Assembly: GCF_000611675.1 (NCBI RefSeq)
Contig: NZ_JATV01000007.1
Coordinates: forward strand, 62,001-126,000
Direction: 5' to 3'
From: Flavobacterium succinicans LMG 10402
Lineage (GTDB): Bacteria > Bacteroidota > Bacteroidia > Flavobacteriales > Flavobacteriaceae
Length of the DNA: 64,000 bases
Every line of letters starts with the position of its first letter. Position 1 is the stretch's first letter. This document shows, piece by piece, positions 18,409-26,793 of this stretch. Position numbers and translations under genes: made by a program. Below the pieces are notes generated by a model, which saw only the letters and a list, made by a program, of their open reading frames with translations, searched no databases and was not told the origin of the DNA.

Positions 18409-18456
18409 ATTTTTTCGTTTAATCTTCACTAAACAGCCCTTTTTTTAAATTTCACT

Positions 18457-18615
18457 TTTTGGGCGTTACCACATGGGTCGGGCTTTTACGTTACAATCTT
18501 TTTGCGGCAAAAAAAGCCTCAAAAAGGATTTTCACTGCAAACGAAGTTCACTGAACTCCTATGAAAATAGTATAAGTGAAGTAATTCCTAGCGCAAAATG
18601 CTGTGTAAAATAGAA
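18457..18615 (+). repeat. Dispersed hairpin repeat, copy B (long subfamily)
   Basis: Starts TTGGGCGTTACCACA, then TCGGGC and GTTACAATC. The hairpin is CTTTTTGCGGC (18498-18508) against GCCTCAAAAAG (18516-18526), followed by GATTTTCACTGCAAAC, then AGTTCACTGAACTCCTATG and a conserved tail to about 18615. Copy E (34850 down to 34696, minus) aligns along the whole length, differing mostly by transitions. It begins about 50 nt after the phosphodiesterase stop. Confidence 0.8.
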
Positions 18616-18670
18616 TTAAGTGGATAGTTTTAAGATCGACTAGGAGCGAAGTGTTTTATCTTGAAAGTAT

Positions 18671-18697
18671 AAGGAGGTTGGTTTAGGCAACCTCCTT
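18671..18697. terminator. Hairpin between phosphodiesterase and tonB
   Basis: AAGGAGGTTG (18671-18680) pairs with CAACCTCCTT (18688-18697) around a 7-nt loop, between two convergent genes. Its T-rich side is on the plus strand. Confidence 0.6.
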
Positions 18698-18706
18698 GTT
18701 TGGTTT

Positions 18707-19525
18707 TTATTCTGATTTTATTATAATTGGTAGAGTGTATGCGGTGCGCATGGGCTTACCGTTTAAAATCCCTGGCGTCCATTTCGTTTTCAGTGATTTC
18801 AAAACTCGAACAGCTTCTTGTCCTAATCCGTAACCAGGATCTTTTAATACGCGAATGTCAGTCAAACTTCCGTCTTTTTCGATTACAAAAGCTACCGATA
18901 TACGGATAGTTTCTAATCCTTCGATGTCTGGTTTTGCAAAGTTATTCCCCACGTAGCTATAGAATTTTTTCATTCCACCAGGAAATTCTGGTGATTTGTC
19001 TAACATAGTGGTGTTGACAATGCTATTATTGGGTGCTTCTGCTTCGGGAGTTGTGCCTTGTGTTGCAGTAGTCACCGTTCCAGTTGTTGCCTCACCACTT
19101 ACAGCGGTTGTAGTATTCGATTGCGTGAACTCATTGTTTGTTGGTACTTCTGTAGTCGCTGCTTGTGCGTTTACTATTTGAGGATTCGTCATTTGCTTTG
19201 CGGTTACCACTGTTTCAACTGGGTTTTTCACACTTGGAAGGGTCGTTTTTTTAACGGGCTCGTCTGGAGTTACAGGAATTATTGCGTCTAAATCTATCGG
19301 ACGAACCACGAATTCTGGAATCTCAGGTTCGGTAAGGGTGTTCGAATTGAGTTTGTTGATTAGTACTGCAACACTAATCACGGATAAAACTACTATAACT
19401 CCAAGAAAAAATGCGGAAATAGTGTTCTTGGTGCTTTCCTGACGCAATTGATAGGCGCCATACGTTTTGTTTCTGTCGGCAAAAACAATTTCAATCCAAC
19501 GGCTTTCGTAAATACTTGAATTCAT
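18707..19525 (-). CDS. Energy transducer TonB
   Basis: A 272-residue TonB-type protein that couples the proton motive force to TonB-dependent outer-membrane receptors. A short cytoplasmic N-terminus (SRWIEIVFADRNKTYGAY, typical of Bacteroidetes) precedes a membrane helix (about 36-57), a long periplasmic Pro/Val/Thr linker (60-185), and a C-terminal TonB fold (about 188-272; PEFPGGMKKFY...GYGLGQEAVRVL...KWTPGILNGKPM). No exbB/exbD are adjacent. The upstream 200 nt hold no clear promoter. Confidence 0.92.
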   Translation of the reverse strand: MNSSIYESRWIEIVFADRNKTYGAYQLRQESTKNTISAFFLGVIVVLSVISVAVLINKLNSNTLTEPEIPEFVVRPIDLDAIIPVTPDEPVKKTTLPSVKNPVETVVTAKQMTNPQIVNAQAATTEVPTNNEFTQSNTTTAVSGEATTGTVTTATQGTTPEAEAPNNSIVNTTMLDKSPEFPGGMKKFYSYVGNNFAKPDIEGLETIRISVAFVIEKDGSLTDIRVLKDPGYGLGQEAVRVLKSLKTKWTPGILNGKPMRTAYTLPIIIKSE

Positions 19526-19722
19526 GGTGTATAGTTTTAGAGGTTAAGTAACTATAGTATCATAAGCTGTATTTTTATATTTAACAACGTTGATAAGTGT
19601 TTTGTTATTGTGTTAAATTATAAAAATAATTTTAAGTATTTAACTTTTTTTGTATTCAATATGTAGTTTAGCGGTGTTTTTGTTGAAAAAATAAAAATAA
19701 AAAATCCTGGTTTTTGATGAAA

Positions 19723-20274
19723 CTAGCGTTTTTGCTGAATGATTTCTGCTAGTAACTTTTTAGCTCTCAGGAGTTTAATTTTTACATTACTAATGGGTTC
19801 GTCAATTTTATTGGCGATTTCTTGGTAGCTTAATTCTTGAAAGTAACGCAATTGAATGACTTCTTGATAATGTGGTTTTAACTCTTTGATAAAAAGAAGT
19901 AATTGAGATAAGTTTTGTTCTATGATTAACTCGTCCTCTGCAGAAGGAGTAGTGTCGGCAATATTGTAGGCTTGGCGATCTTGCTCGTCTGTGATTTCGA
20001 CAAATAGGTTCGATTTTTTTTTACGAAGCAAATCAATGTGTACATTTTTGGCGATAGCAATTAGCCAAGTGTTAAATTGAAATTCGCTGTTGTAGGTGCT
20101 TATTTTGTCGAAGGCTTTCGAAAAAGTTTCTATGGTGATGTCTTCGGCGTCTGTTTCGTTTTCGGTTCTTTTGAGCATAAAGCCGTACACTTCGTTCCAA
20201 AAGTGGTCTAATAAAAAGGTAAAAGCAATTTGATCGCCTTTTTTGGCTTTGTCAATGTTGTGGTTTATTTCCAA
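19723..20274 (-). CDS. ECF-type RNA polymerase sigma factor
   Basis: A 183-residue sigma-70 family protein with region 2 (DAEDITIETFSKAFDKI...FNTWLIAIAKNVHIDLLRKK) and region 4 (YQEVIQLRYFQELSYQEIANKI...VKIKLLRAKKLLAE). No anti-sigma factor is adjacent. The only good start is TTG at 20274 (TTG GAA ATA), embedded in the last codons of the glycosyltransferase, overlapping it by 10 nt, so expression is likely coupled to that gene. The target regulon is unknown. Confidence 0.9.
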   Translation of the reverse strand: MEINHNIDKAKKGDQIAFTFLLDHFWNEVYGFMLKRTENETDAEDITIETFSKAFDKISTYNSEFQFNTWLIAIAKNVHIDLLRKKKSNLFVEITDEQDRQAYNIADTTPSAEDELIIEQNLSQLLLFIKELKPHYQEVIQLRYFQELSYQEIANKIDEPISNVKIKLLRAKKLLAEIIQQKR

Positions 20275-21371
20275 TGTACGGGTTTTGAAAAAATATTGGT
20301 AATAAAGATATTCATTTGCATGAATATAAGCCAGATTTCAAGTAAAGGAAACCAATAAATAATATCTTTTTCTTTTAATTTTTTAGCTCCAAACCCAAAA
20401 CTAATCCAAGAAAATAGATAGCGAAAGGCCATCAAACTAGCCACCAAAATCCACTGGTATTGAAAACATAACAAAGTTACCCCAACAAGTAGAAAGAGTA
20501 ATTGTGCAGCATAAAACACGGACAATTGCACTTGATCACTGGTTTTGTAATGTTCGGCAGTGGTAACATGTCTTCTTTTTTGATTGAACCATTCTTTGTA
20601 TGTTTTTTTAGGCTCAGAATAAGTGAAACTTTCTGGCGAAGTTGCGATTATTGTATTGTCTGCATTCGCCGCTTGGTTGATGAATAAATCATCGTCTCCA
20701 GATCGGATTTGGATATGCTCAATGAAACCATTTACACTAAAAAAAACTTCTTTTTTGTAGGCCAAATTGCGTCCCACGCCCATATAGGGTTTTCCGATTT
20801 TTGCCCAAGAAAAATATTGAATCGCCGTTAATACGGTTTCGTAGCGTATGATTTTGTTTAAAAAAGAATTGGCGATTTTGGTATAACCTCCGTAGCCTAA
20901 AACTATTTTTTTGTCACGGTCAAAATGAGCGGACATATTGGTAATCCAGTCTTTGGTAAGCGGGAAGCAATCGGCATCTGTGAATAGCAAATGCTCGTAT
21001 TTTGCGGCTTTAATACCCAAGGTCATGGCGTACTTTTTATTACCCCAAAAAGCTTCGTTGTTTTTTACTTTAACTAATCGAATGTTTGGGTATTGTTGTT
21101 CAAAGGCTTCGAAAACCTCTAATGTTTCGTCGCTAGAAGCGTCATCTATCAGCACTAATTCAAAGGTTGGATAGTCTTGTTGTGCAAGAATAGGAATGTA
21201 TTCTTTTACGTTTTCTTCTTCATTTTTGGCACAAACGATTACCGAAATAGGAATGTTTTTTGGGGTAATTGCTTCTGGTTTTGTGAAGGAAAATTTACTA
21301 AAAATACCGATATAGTATACAAATTGTATTACAATTAAGGCGATAAAAAAGTATAGTAGATATAAAAACAT
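20265..21371 (-). CDS. Membrane glycosyltransferase, family 2
   Basis: About 368 residues from the ATG at 21371. One N-terminal membrane helix (FLYLLYFFIALIVIQFVYY) precedes a GT-A domain: ISVIVCAKNEEENVKEYIP, LVLIDDASSDET, the DXD-like FTDADCFPL, and the later GDDDLF and QKRRH motifs. Two or three C-terminal membrane helices follow. It probably adds sugars to a lipid- or membrane-bound acceptor. The -7 box TAACTTTG at 21402-21409 overlaps the longer possible start (21404), so the downstream ATG is chosen. The ECF sigma gene overlaps its 3' end. Confidence 0.88.
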   Translation of the reverse strand: MFLYLLYFFIALIVIQFVYYIGIFSKFSFTKPEAITPKNIPISVIVCAKNEEENVKEYIPILAQQDYPTFELVLIDDASSDETLEVFEAFEQQYPNIRLVKVKNNEAFWGNKKYAMTLGIKAAKYEHLLFTDADCFPLTKDWITNMSAHFDRDKKIVLGYGGYTKIANSFLNKIIRYETVLTAIQYFSWAKIGKPYMGVGRNLAYKKEVFFSVNGFIEHIQIRSGDDDLFINQAANADNTIIATSPESFTYSEPKKTYKEWFNQKRRHVTTAEHYKTSDQVQLSVFYAAQLLFLLVGVTLLCFQYQWILVASLMAFRYLFSWISFGFGAKKLKEKDIIYWFPLLEIWLIFMQMNIFITNIFSKPVHWK

Positions 21372-21401
21372 TGTGCTAATTGGTTTCTGATAAGATGGCT
21401 G

Positions 21402-21409
21402 CAAAGTTA
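21402..21409 (-). promoter_or_regulatory. Glycosyltransferase -7 promoter box
   Basis: Minus-strand TAACTTTG matches TAnnTTTG, 30 nt upstream of the ATG at 21371 and overlapping the alternative start. Confidence 0.55.
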
Positions 21410-21444
21410 ATTATCAATTGCAAACTTTCCATACAATCGGTCAT

Positions 21445-22059
21445 TTACTTTCTTAATTTTTTCATTTCTTCTGCAACGGCAATAGCTGAAGATGATTGCG
21501 TTTTTTCTAGCTCTTGAATTATGTTTTTATAATTGTGGTCGTCGCGATTTTGAGACATTTTTTGTGTCGCTTCGATTTGGGTGATTTCAATTTCAAAGCC
21601 AATTACGCCCTTGGCTTGTCGTATCGTAGCTTTGGACAACTCACTAACTTTTACTGGACAGGCTGAGGCTTGTTCGTATTTGTCTACCAATTTTGTTAGA
21701 GATTCGATTACGGCTTCTCCGTGAATGATTTTTACTTTTCCGTATACGTGAACGGCGGTGTAATTCCAAGTTGGGACGTTTTCGTGGTCGTACCAAGAAG
21801 ACGAAATGTAAGCGTGTGGACCTGTAAAAACGGCTAAAACTTCAGCATTGTCTTCAAAAGCGCTGCCTTGTGGGTTTTCTTTGGAGAGGTGACCGTGCAA
21901 GATTTCTTTTCCTTCGCTATTATAATCCAATTCCATTGGGATGTGCGTGGCCCACAATTTTCCGTTGGTCTGATTGATTAATATACCAAAAGCATTTTGT
22001 TTTAGAAAGGCGCGAATGCTATCGGGATTTTCTAGTTGGTAAATATCGGGTGTGTACAT
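21445..22059 (-). CDS. PaiB-like FMN-binding protein
   Basis: A 204-residue member of the FMN-binding negative transcriptional regulator (PaiB) family, a split-barrel flavin reductase-like fold. Visible marks: MYTPDIYQLENPDSI at the start, TNGKLWATHIPMEL, LAVFTGPHAYISSSWY, and VPTWNYTAVHVYGKV. The Bacillus name refers to regulation of degradative enzymes, but the biochemical role in Bacteroidetes is unproven. It is separated from murB by repeat copy C. Confidence 0.88.
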   Translation of the reverse strand: MYTPDIYQLENPDSIRAFLKQNAFGILINQTNGKLWATHIPMELDYNSEGKEILHGHLSKENPQGSAFEDNAEVLAVFTGPHAYISSSWYDHENVPTWNYTAVHVYGKVKIIHGEAVIESLTKLVDKYEQASACPVKVSELSKATIRQAKGVIGFEIEITQIEATQKMSQNRDDHNYKNIIQELEKTQSSSAIAVAEEMKKLRK

Positions 22060-22101
22060 TTTTTGGAATTTTTAGATGTTTACAAAAAAGCCTTTTGTGG
22101 C

Positions 22102-22210
22102 TCTCTAGCCCCGATTGAAGCGGAAATCCTTTTGTGCCGGGGTTCGGCACAAAAGATTATAGCGAAAAGCGGGAACCTTGTTTCCTGAATAGCCTATTGT
22201 TTCGCTCCTA
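22102..22210 (-). repeat. Dispersed hairpin repeat, copy C
   Basis: Read on the minus strand: TAGGAGCGAA starting at the murB stop codon, then TTCCCGCT and CTATAATC. The hairpin is CTTTTGTGCCG (22155-22145) against CGGCACAAAAG (22139-22129), then GATTTCCGCTTCAATC and GGGGCTAGAG. The flanks match copies A, D and F, and the loop is the same as in F, but the stem bases differ. The murB stop codon is part of the repeat. Confidence 0.85.
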
Positions 22211-23221
22211 AATGATGTTCACTTCGGCTTCGATGTGGATGCCAAAGGTGTTGAAAATGGTTTCTTGGATGTTTTTGGAGACCGCCACGATTTCTTGACC
22301 CGTTGCGTTGCCATAATTGACAAGTACCAGCGCCTGATTTTTGTGGATTCCCGCGTCGCCAAAGCGTTTGCCTTTGAAGCCCGCTTGCTCGATTAGCCAA
22401 CCCGCAGGCACTTTGACCTCGGTAGGTGAGACCTCGAAAAAGCGCATTTCGGGAAATTTTTTATGGATGCTTTCGAAATCGGCTTTTGGAAGGATTGGGT
22501 TTTTGAAGAAACTACCGCTGTTGCCTAATTCTTTTGGGTCGGGTAATTTGCTTTGTCGGATGGCGATTACAGCGTTGCTCACGTCTTTTAGCGTAGGTTG
22601 CTCAATGTTGTTTTTGGCTAATTCTCCAGTAATATCGCCATAAGAGGTGTTGATGTGGTGATTTGTTTTGGTTAATTTGAAAATCACGCTGGTGATGACG
22701 AATTGCCCTTTCACTTCGTTTTTGAAAATACTTTCGCGGTATCCAAAATGGCAATCGGCATTGGTGAAACTTTTGATTTCTTGGGTGGCTATGTGCATCG
22801 CGTGGCACGAAACAAAAGTATCCTTGATTTCGGTGCCGTAAGCGCCAATGTTTTGAACGGGAGTGGTACCCACATTACCCGGAATAAGCGACATGTTTTC
22901 AAGTCCACCAAAATCTTGGTCGATGGCCCAAAGTACGAACTCGTGCCAGTTTTCGCCAGCTTGGGCTTCCACCCAAACAAAATCGTCATTGGCATCGATT
23001 ATTTTTTTTCCTTTCAAATCGATGTGGATGACCAAGGCGTCAATGTCTTGGGTTAACAACATATTGCTACCTCCACCCAAAATGAATTTTTTTTCGTTGG
23101 GATGCTTTGCTAAAACTTGTTGTAGTTCTTCTGTAGAGTGAACGGCAATGAATTGTTTGGCTTTGGCTTCAATGCCAAAAGTGTTGTATTTTTTTAACGA
23201 AAAATTTTCAAGGATTTCCAT
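22208..23221 (-). CDS. murB: UDP-N-acetylmuramate dehydrogenase
   Basis: A 337-residue FAD enzyme that reduces UDP-GlcNAc-enolpyruvate to UDP-MurNAc, the step after MurA (encoded at 55072). FAD-binding KKFILGGGSNMLL, NMSLIPGNVGTTPVQNIGAYG, GYRESIFK, the catalytic Ser region GNSGSFFKNPI, and the C-terminal Glu in IEAEVNII are all present (type I MurB). The final codons run straight into repeat copy C. Confidence 0.97.
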   Translation of the reverse strand: MEILENFSLKKYNTFGIEAKAKQFIAVHSTEELQQVLAKHPNEKKFILGGGSNMLLTQDIDALVIHIDLKGKKIIDANDDFVWVEAQAGENWHEFVLWAIDQDFGGLENMSLIPGNVGTTPVQNIGAYGTEIKDTFVSCHAMHIATQEIKSFTNADCHFGYRESIFKNEVKGQFVITSVIFKLTKTNHHINTSYGDITGELAKNNIEQPTLKDVSNAVIAIRQSKLPDPKELGNSGSFFKNPILPKADFESIHKKFPEMRFFEVSPTEVKVPAGWLIEQAGFKGKRFGDAGIHKNQALVLVNYGNATGQEIVAVSKNIQETIFNTFGIHIEAEVNII

Positions 23222-23252
23222 AGGGATTATTATTTTGTCTGTTGCAAACAGG

Positions 23253-23924
23253 TTATTCTATTTCTAAAGCTCTGTTGAGGAATTCGTTTAGCGGGCGCAA
23301 AGCAATCATTTTTTGAACCATTAACGGAATAAAATCTTTGTGCGTCAAAAGTTCAGGATTGAAATTTTCGGTGGCGGTGTAGCTTTTCAATTTTAAAAAT
23401 TCAATCGCTGGGTTGTCTTTTTCGTAGCCTCTTGGCGGATTTTTTAACGTTGAATTTTCGTCACGATTCAGTGCTTTGTAATTGGAGACGAAATCTTTGT
23501 CGCTAGTTATGGCTATTAAATCGTCATGAAAAAAGTTAATTTCTTTTCGGATTTTCTGAATTTGTTCGGGTTGAGGACAATACATTCCGCCGCCAACAAA
23601 AGGATTTTCGGCATCGATTTGTAAATAATATCCAGCCGCTTCAGCATTTTTGGCACCGGTGGATAGCCAAATGCCCAAATGGGTTTTATATGGTGATTTG
23701 TCTTTTGAAAAACGAATATCGCGATTGATTCTGAATACACAGTTTTTTACTTCCAAAAGTGCTAAAGCTGGATCTAAATTCTTCATACTATCCAGGAAAT
23801 CAGCGGTTAGTTGATAGTATTCTTTTTTTACCGCTTCGTATCGTTTTTTATTATCTAAAAACCACTCTCTGTTGTTGTTGGTTTTTAAATCTTTTAAGAA
23901 TTGTATCGTGCTTTCAGAAACCAT
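23253..23924 (-). CDS. DUF2461 family protein (TIGR02453)
   Basis: A 223-residue cytoplasmic protein of the DUF2461/TIGR02453 family. Recognisable segments are FLKDLKTNNNREWFLDNKK, FRINRDIRFSKDKSPYKTHLG, and GGGMYCPQPEQIQKIRKEI. No catalytic mechanism is established. It lies 3 nt after the rhodanese-thioredoxin gene and 31 nt before murB on the same strand, so it may be cotranscribed. Confidence 0.88.
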   Translation of the reverse strand: MVSESTIQFLKDLKTNNNREWFLDNKKRYEAVKKEYYQLTADFLDSMKNLDPALALLEVKNCVFRINRDIRFSKDKSPYKTHLGIWLSTGAKNAEAAGYYLQIDAENPFVGGGMYCPQPEQIQKIRKEINFFHDDLIAITSDKDFVSNYKALNRDENSTLKNPPRGYEKDNPAIEFLKLKSYTATENFNPELLTHKDFIPLMVQKMIALRPLNEFLNRALEIE

Positions 23925-23927
23925 AGG

Positions 23928-24626
23928 TTATAGTATTTGTTTTTTCAAATCTTCTTCGCTTACAAAACCGCTACTTTTCCATTTTAGGTTGTTGTTTTCG
24001 TACAAAAGTAGGGTTGGAAGTTCTTCTACTTTTAATTCTTTCATAATGGTTTTGTTTTCATCGGCGTTCAAACGAACAATAACAACTTTGTCGCTATTTT
24101 CTTTTTGCATTTTTAAAATGAAAGGCTCCATTTTTTTGCAAGGCGCACACCAAGGGGCGAAGAAATTGATTAGTACTTTTTTGTCTGAGTTCAAAAGTGC
24201 TTCAAATTGTTGGCGATTGATTCCAACGAGTTTTTCGCTTGGTTTTGAAAGTCCATCTGCATCCCATTTCAGGATGCCACCTTGAAGGTCATAAATGGTT
24301 TTGAATCCCATTTCCGAAAGTTTTGTTGCTGCTTTGTTGCTGCGATTTCCCGATTTGCAATACACAAAAACTGGTTTTGTTTTGTCTAATGTTGCTGCAT
24401 TTGCAGCAAAATCTGCATTGAGCCAATTGACGTTTTTGGCATTTTTAATATGGTCGCCCGCAAATTCTTGAGGGGTTCTTACGTCAAGGATTTGTGCGTT
24501 AGGGGTGTTTTTTATTTTCTCTGCAAAAGCTGGGGCTTCCAGTAATTGAATGTTTTTTGAGGTTTGTGCTTGGCACGAGCTAAGGATTATACTTAGGTAA
24601 ATAAAAGTTATAAAAAAGGGCTTCAT
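23928..24626 (-). CDS. Rhodanese-thioredoxin fusion lipoprotein
   Basis: 232 residues. A lipoprotein signal (IILSSC, Cys18) is followed by a rhodanese domain (about 30-125; ILDVRTPQEFAGDHI, active loop CKSGNRS with Cys90). A thioredoxin domain (about 130-232) follows with the redox motif WCAPC (Cys160/Cys163) and the cis-Pro region VEELPTLLLY. Likely periplasmic; it could join sulfane-sulfur chemistry to thiol reduction. Only the domains are certain; the substrate is unknown. Confidence 0.9.
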   Translation of the reverse strand: MKPFFITFIYLSIILSSCQAQTSKNIQLLEAPAFAEKIKNTPNAQILDVRTPQEFAGDHIKNAKNVNWLNADFAANAATLDKTKPVFVYCKSGNRSNKAATKLSEMGFKTIYDLQGGILKWDADGLSKPSEKLVGINRQQFEALLNSDKKVLINFFAPWCAPCKKMEPFILKMQKENSDKVVIVRLNADENKTIMKELKVEELPTLLLYENNNLKWKSSGFVSEEDLKKQIL

Positions 24627-24653
24627 TTTTTTTAATTTTTAAGGTAAATAAAA

Positions 24654-26783
24654 TTACGGTTTATTTTGTAGTTGGTTATATAGTTTTTGATAAAGTTCCT
24701 CTTTATTAATTGGTTTTATTAGAATTTCATCAAAGCCAAAGCTATTTATCTCTACAGTATCAAGATATGTGTCTCCAGATAAAGCAATTATTGGTTTGTT
24801 TTTGTTCTGATTTGTTAACGCTTTAATCTCTTTTGCTAAATCTATACCGGAGTAATCAAAAATCTGAATGTCAGTTAGTATTAGGTCTACAATGTTATTT
24901 TTTAGGTATTCTTTTGCTTCTGGTCCTCTGCCAAAAGTTACAATTTCAAAGCCTATATTGGTCATTAATTTTTTTACAATTTGAATAATTACAGGGTCGT
25001 CATCAATAATTACTGCTTTAATAGTGCTGTTTTTTGTTTGATTTTTCAATTTTGTCTCAAATGTTTCTTGATTTTCGTTTGGTTTATCAAGAAAGAGAGT
25101 AAATGAAATTTCTGTTCCAATTCCTATTTTACTTTTGATATCAATATTTCCATTGTATAAGTCGACAATACTCTTGCATAGATTGAGTCCTAATCCCGCG
25201 CCATAGCTCATTTGTTTTTGATGACTTTTGCTTTGGTAAAATTTATTAAACACTTTTTTCAAGTCCTCTTCTGGGATTCCTATACCTGTGTCTATGATTG
25301 AGACATCAAGTTGGTAGTTACTTATTTGTTTGTTTAAATCAACATTTATGGTTATTGTTCCTTTGTTGGTAAACTTTATTGCATTGATGACAGTGTTGTA
25401 AAAAAGCTGATGAATTTTTATATTATCTGCCCAAACAAGCGTATCGACATTCTTGTTGATATTACCAACAATTGTGATGTTTTTAGTTTCAGAAATGGTT
25501 TGTAGTGTATCCAATAACGGGATTATTTCTTTTTTTAAATTCACGTTAGTATTGAATAATTTAAGTTTAGAGTTTTCGTTTTTTAAGAAATCTAAAATCT
25601 GATTTACAGTATTTTGTAGTGAATTTGAGGTGAAATAAAGTGAATTAATATCCTTCGTTAACTCGGTATTTGAGTTTTGATTTTTAATTTTTTCAGAGTA
25701 TTTTGAAATAATGTTTAAAGGTGCTCTCATTTCATGTGATAACATTCCGATGAGTTGGTTTTTTAAATCAAGATTTTTCTCTGTAGTTGCTTTTGCTTTT
25801 TGCAATTTGCTTTCATTTATATAGGTATAAATGGTGTAAAGAATTAAAATCACAGTTGCGCCACTCATTAAAATAAGTAGATAAAAGATATTTTTTTTAT
25901 GCCTAATGTTTTCGTTACTATAGTCTTGAATTGCTTGATTGAATTTATTTCGGCTAGCTTCTTGAGCCGATTTTGAATAAGCCAGAATAAGTTTTTGGCT
26001 TTTATTTTGAATGTTTTTATTTATGATTAATAATTCTTGGTCTTTGTTTTTTAATGAATTGTAAGTGGCTTTTATTCTATTAAAATTGTTTAAATAGTAT
26101 TTCTCTGTAAGTAAAAAAGTATTTCGGAGTTGATCTTCAAAGGTACCTGATTTTTCTTTATTATTAAAAACCATTTTTATAATGGATTGCACCTCTTGTT
26201 TGTCTACATCTGACTTTCCTTTTAGAGCATTTCCAATTCTTCCAAAAAAGGATTTTTTCTTGGTTTCGGTTACTTTTTTAATGGTGTCATAAGTGATTGA
26301 ACTTAGGATTTTTTCGTAATTGAATTTTTTTATTAAAAAGTCAGGATTGATATTGCTTTTATCTTTATCATATTTTTGATTAATGAGTATTTCTAATTGA
26401 TTTTTAAGAGAGACCACTTCTAATTCAATTTGTTTTTTATTTTTGATCACTACCGAAAAATCTTTGTTAGTTTTATTTAAATAGTTTAAGCTATCCAAAT
26501 ATACAGTCATGCTATCCAATGAAAGTTGGTATTTTTTCAAAGAAATAGGTTTTTGATATTGTATGTATTCATTAAAATGGTTTCCCGCTTCAAGATAATT
26601 TTTTGTAGCCAGGTTTGAAAAAACTAAAGATTTATTTGGTTTTAATAAAGAATAGGCATTTTGATTGATATTGTCTTGTAAATAGTTGTCAGAACTCCAT
26701 ATTTTGTATATGAAATACTGGGTTAAGAGTGTTAATAGAAAAAGAAGAAGTAAGCCTATTTTTTTAATTGTAATGTTATTCAT
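24654..26783 (-). CDS. Hybrid sensor histidine kinase/response regulator
   Basis: 709 residues. N-terminal membrane helix (about 8-27), a large Lys/Asn-rich helical periplasmic sensor (28-297) with no recognised family, a second membrane helix (299-321), and HisKA with His350 in GMLSHEMRAPLN. HATPase follows (FYNTVINAIKF, DTGIGIPEED, GAGLGLNLCKSIV), then REC with IDDDP and Asp638 in LTDIQIF. There is no DNA-binding output domain. It sits 10 nt downstream of recF and 27 nt upstream of the rhodanese gene, with visibly more AT-rich codons than both. Confidence 0.92.
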   Translation of the reverse strand: MNNITIKKIGLLLLFLLTLLTQYFIYKIWSSDNYLQDNINQNAYSLLKPNKSLVFSNLATKNYLEAGNHFNEYIQYQKPISLKKYQLSLDSMTVYLDSLNYLNKTNKDFSVVIKNKKQIELEVVSLKNQLEILINQKYDKDKSNINPDFLIKKFNYEKILSSITYDTIKKVTETKKKSFFGRIGNALKGKSDVDKQEVQSIIKMVFNNKEKSGTFEDQLRNTFLLTEKYYLNNFNRIKATYNSLKNKDQELLIINKNIQNKSQKLILAYSKSAQEASRNKFNQAIQDYSNENIRHKKNIFYLLILMSGATVILILYTIYTYINESKLQKAKATTEKNLDLKNQLIGMLSHEMRAPLNIISKYSEKIKNQNSNTELTKDINSLYFTSNSLQNTVNQILDFLKNENSKLKLFNTNVNLKKEIIPLLDTLQTISETKNITIVGNINKNVDTLVWADNIKIHQLFYNTVINAIKFTNKGTITINVDLNKQISNYQLDVSIIDTGIGIPEEDLKKVFNKFYQSKSHQKQMSYGAGLGLNLCKSIVDLYNGNIDIKSKIGIGTEISFTLFLDKPNENQETFETKLKNQTKNSTIKAVIIDDDPVIIQIVKKLMTNIGFEIVTFGRGPEAKEYLKNNIVDLILTDIQIFDYSGIDLAKEIKALTNQNKNKPIIALSGDTYLDTVEINSFGFDEILIKPINKEELYQKLYNQLQNKP

Positions 26784-26793
26784 GTGTTTTGAA

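Noticed and set aside
22194..23141. Several overlapping ORFs on both strands within murB
   Set aside because: Shadows of murB in other frames, caused by its locally higher GC content.
24654..26783. AT-richer hybrid kinase as a recently acquired gene
   Set aside because: Codon bias differs by eye only, there are no flanking repeats or mobility genes, and sensor domains are often compositionally skewed.
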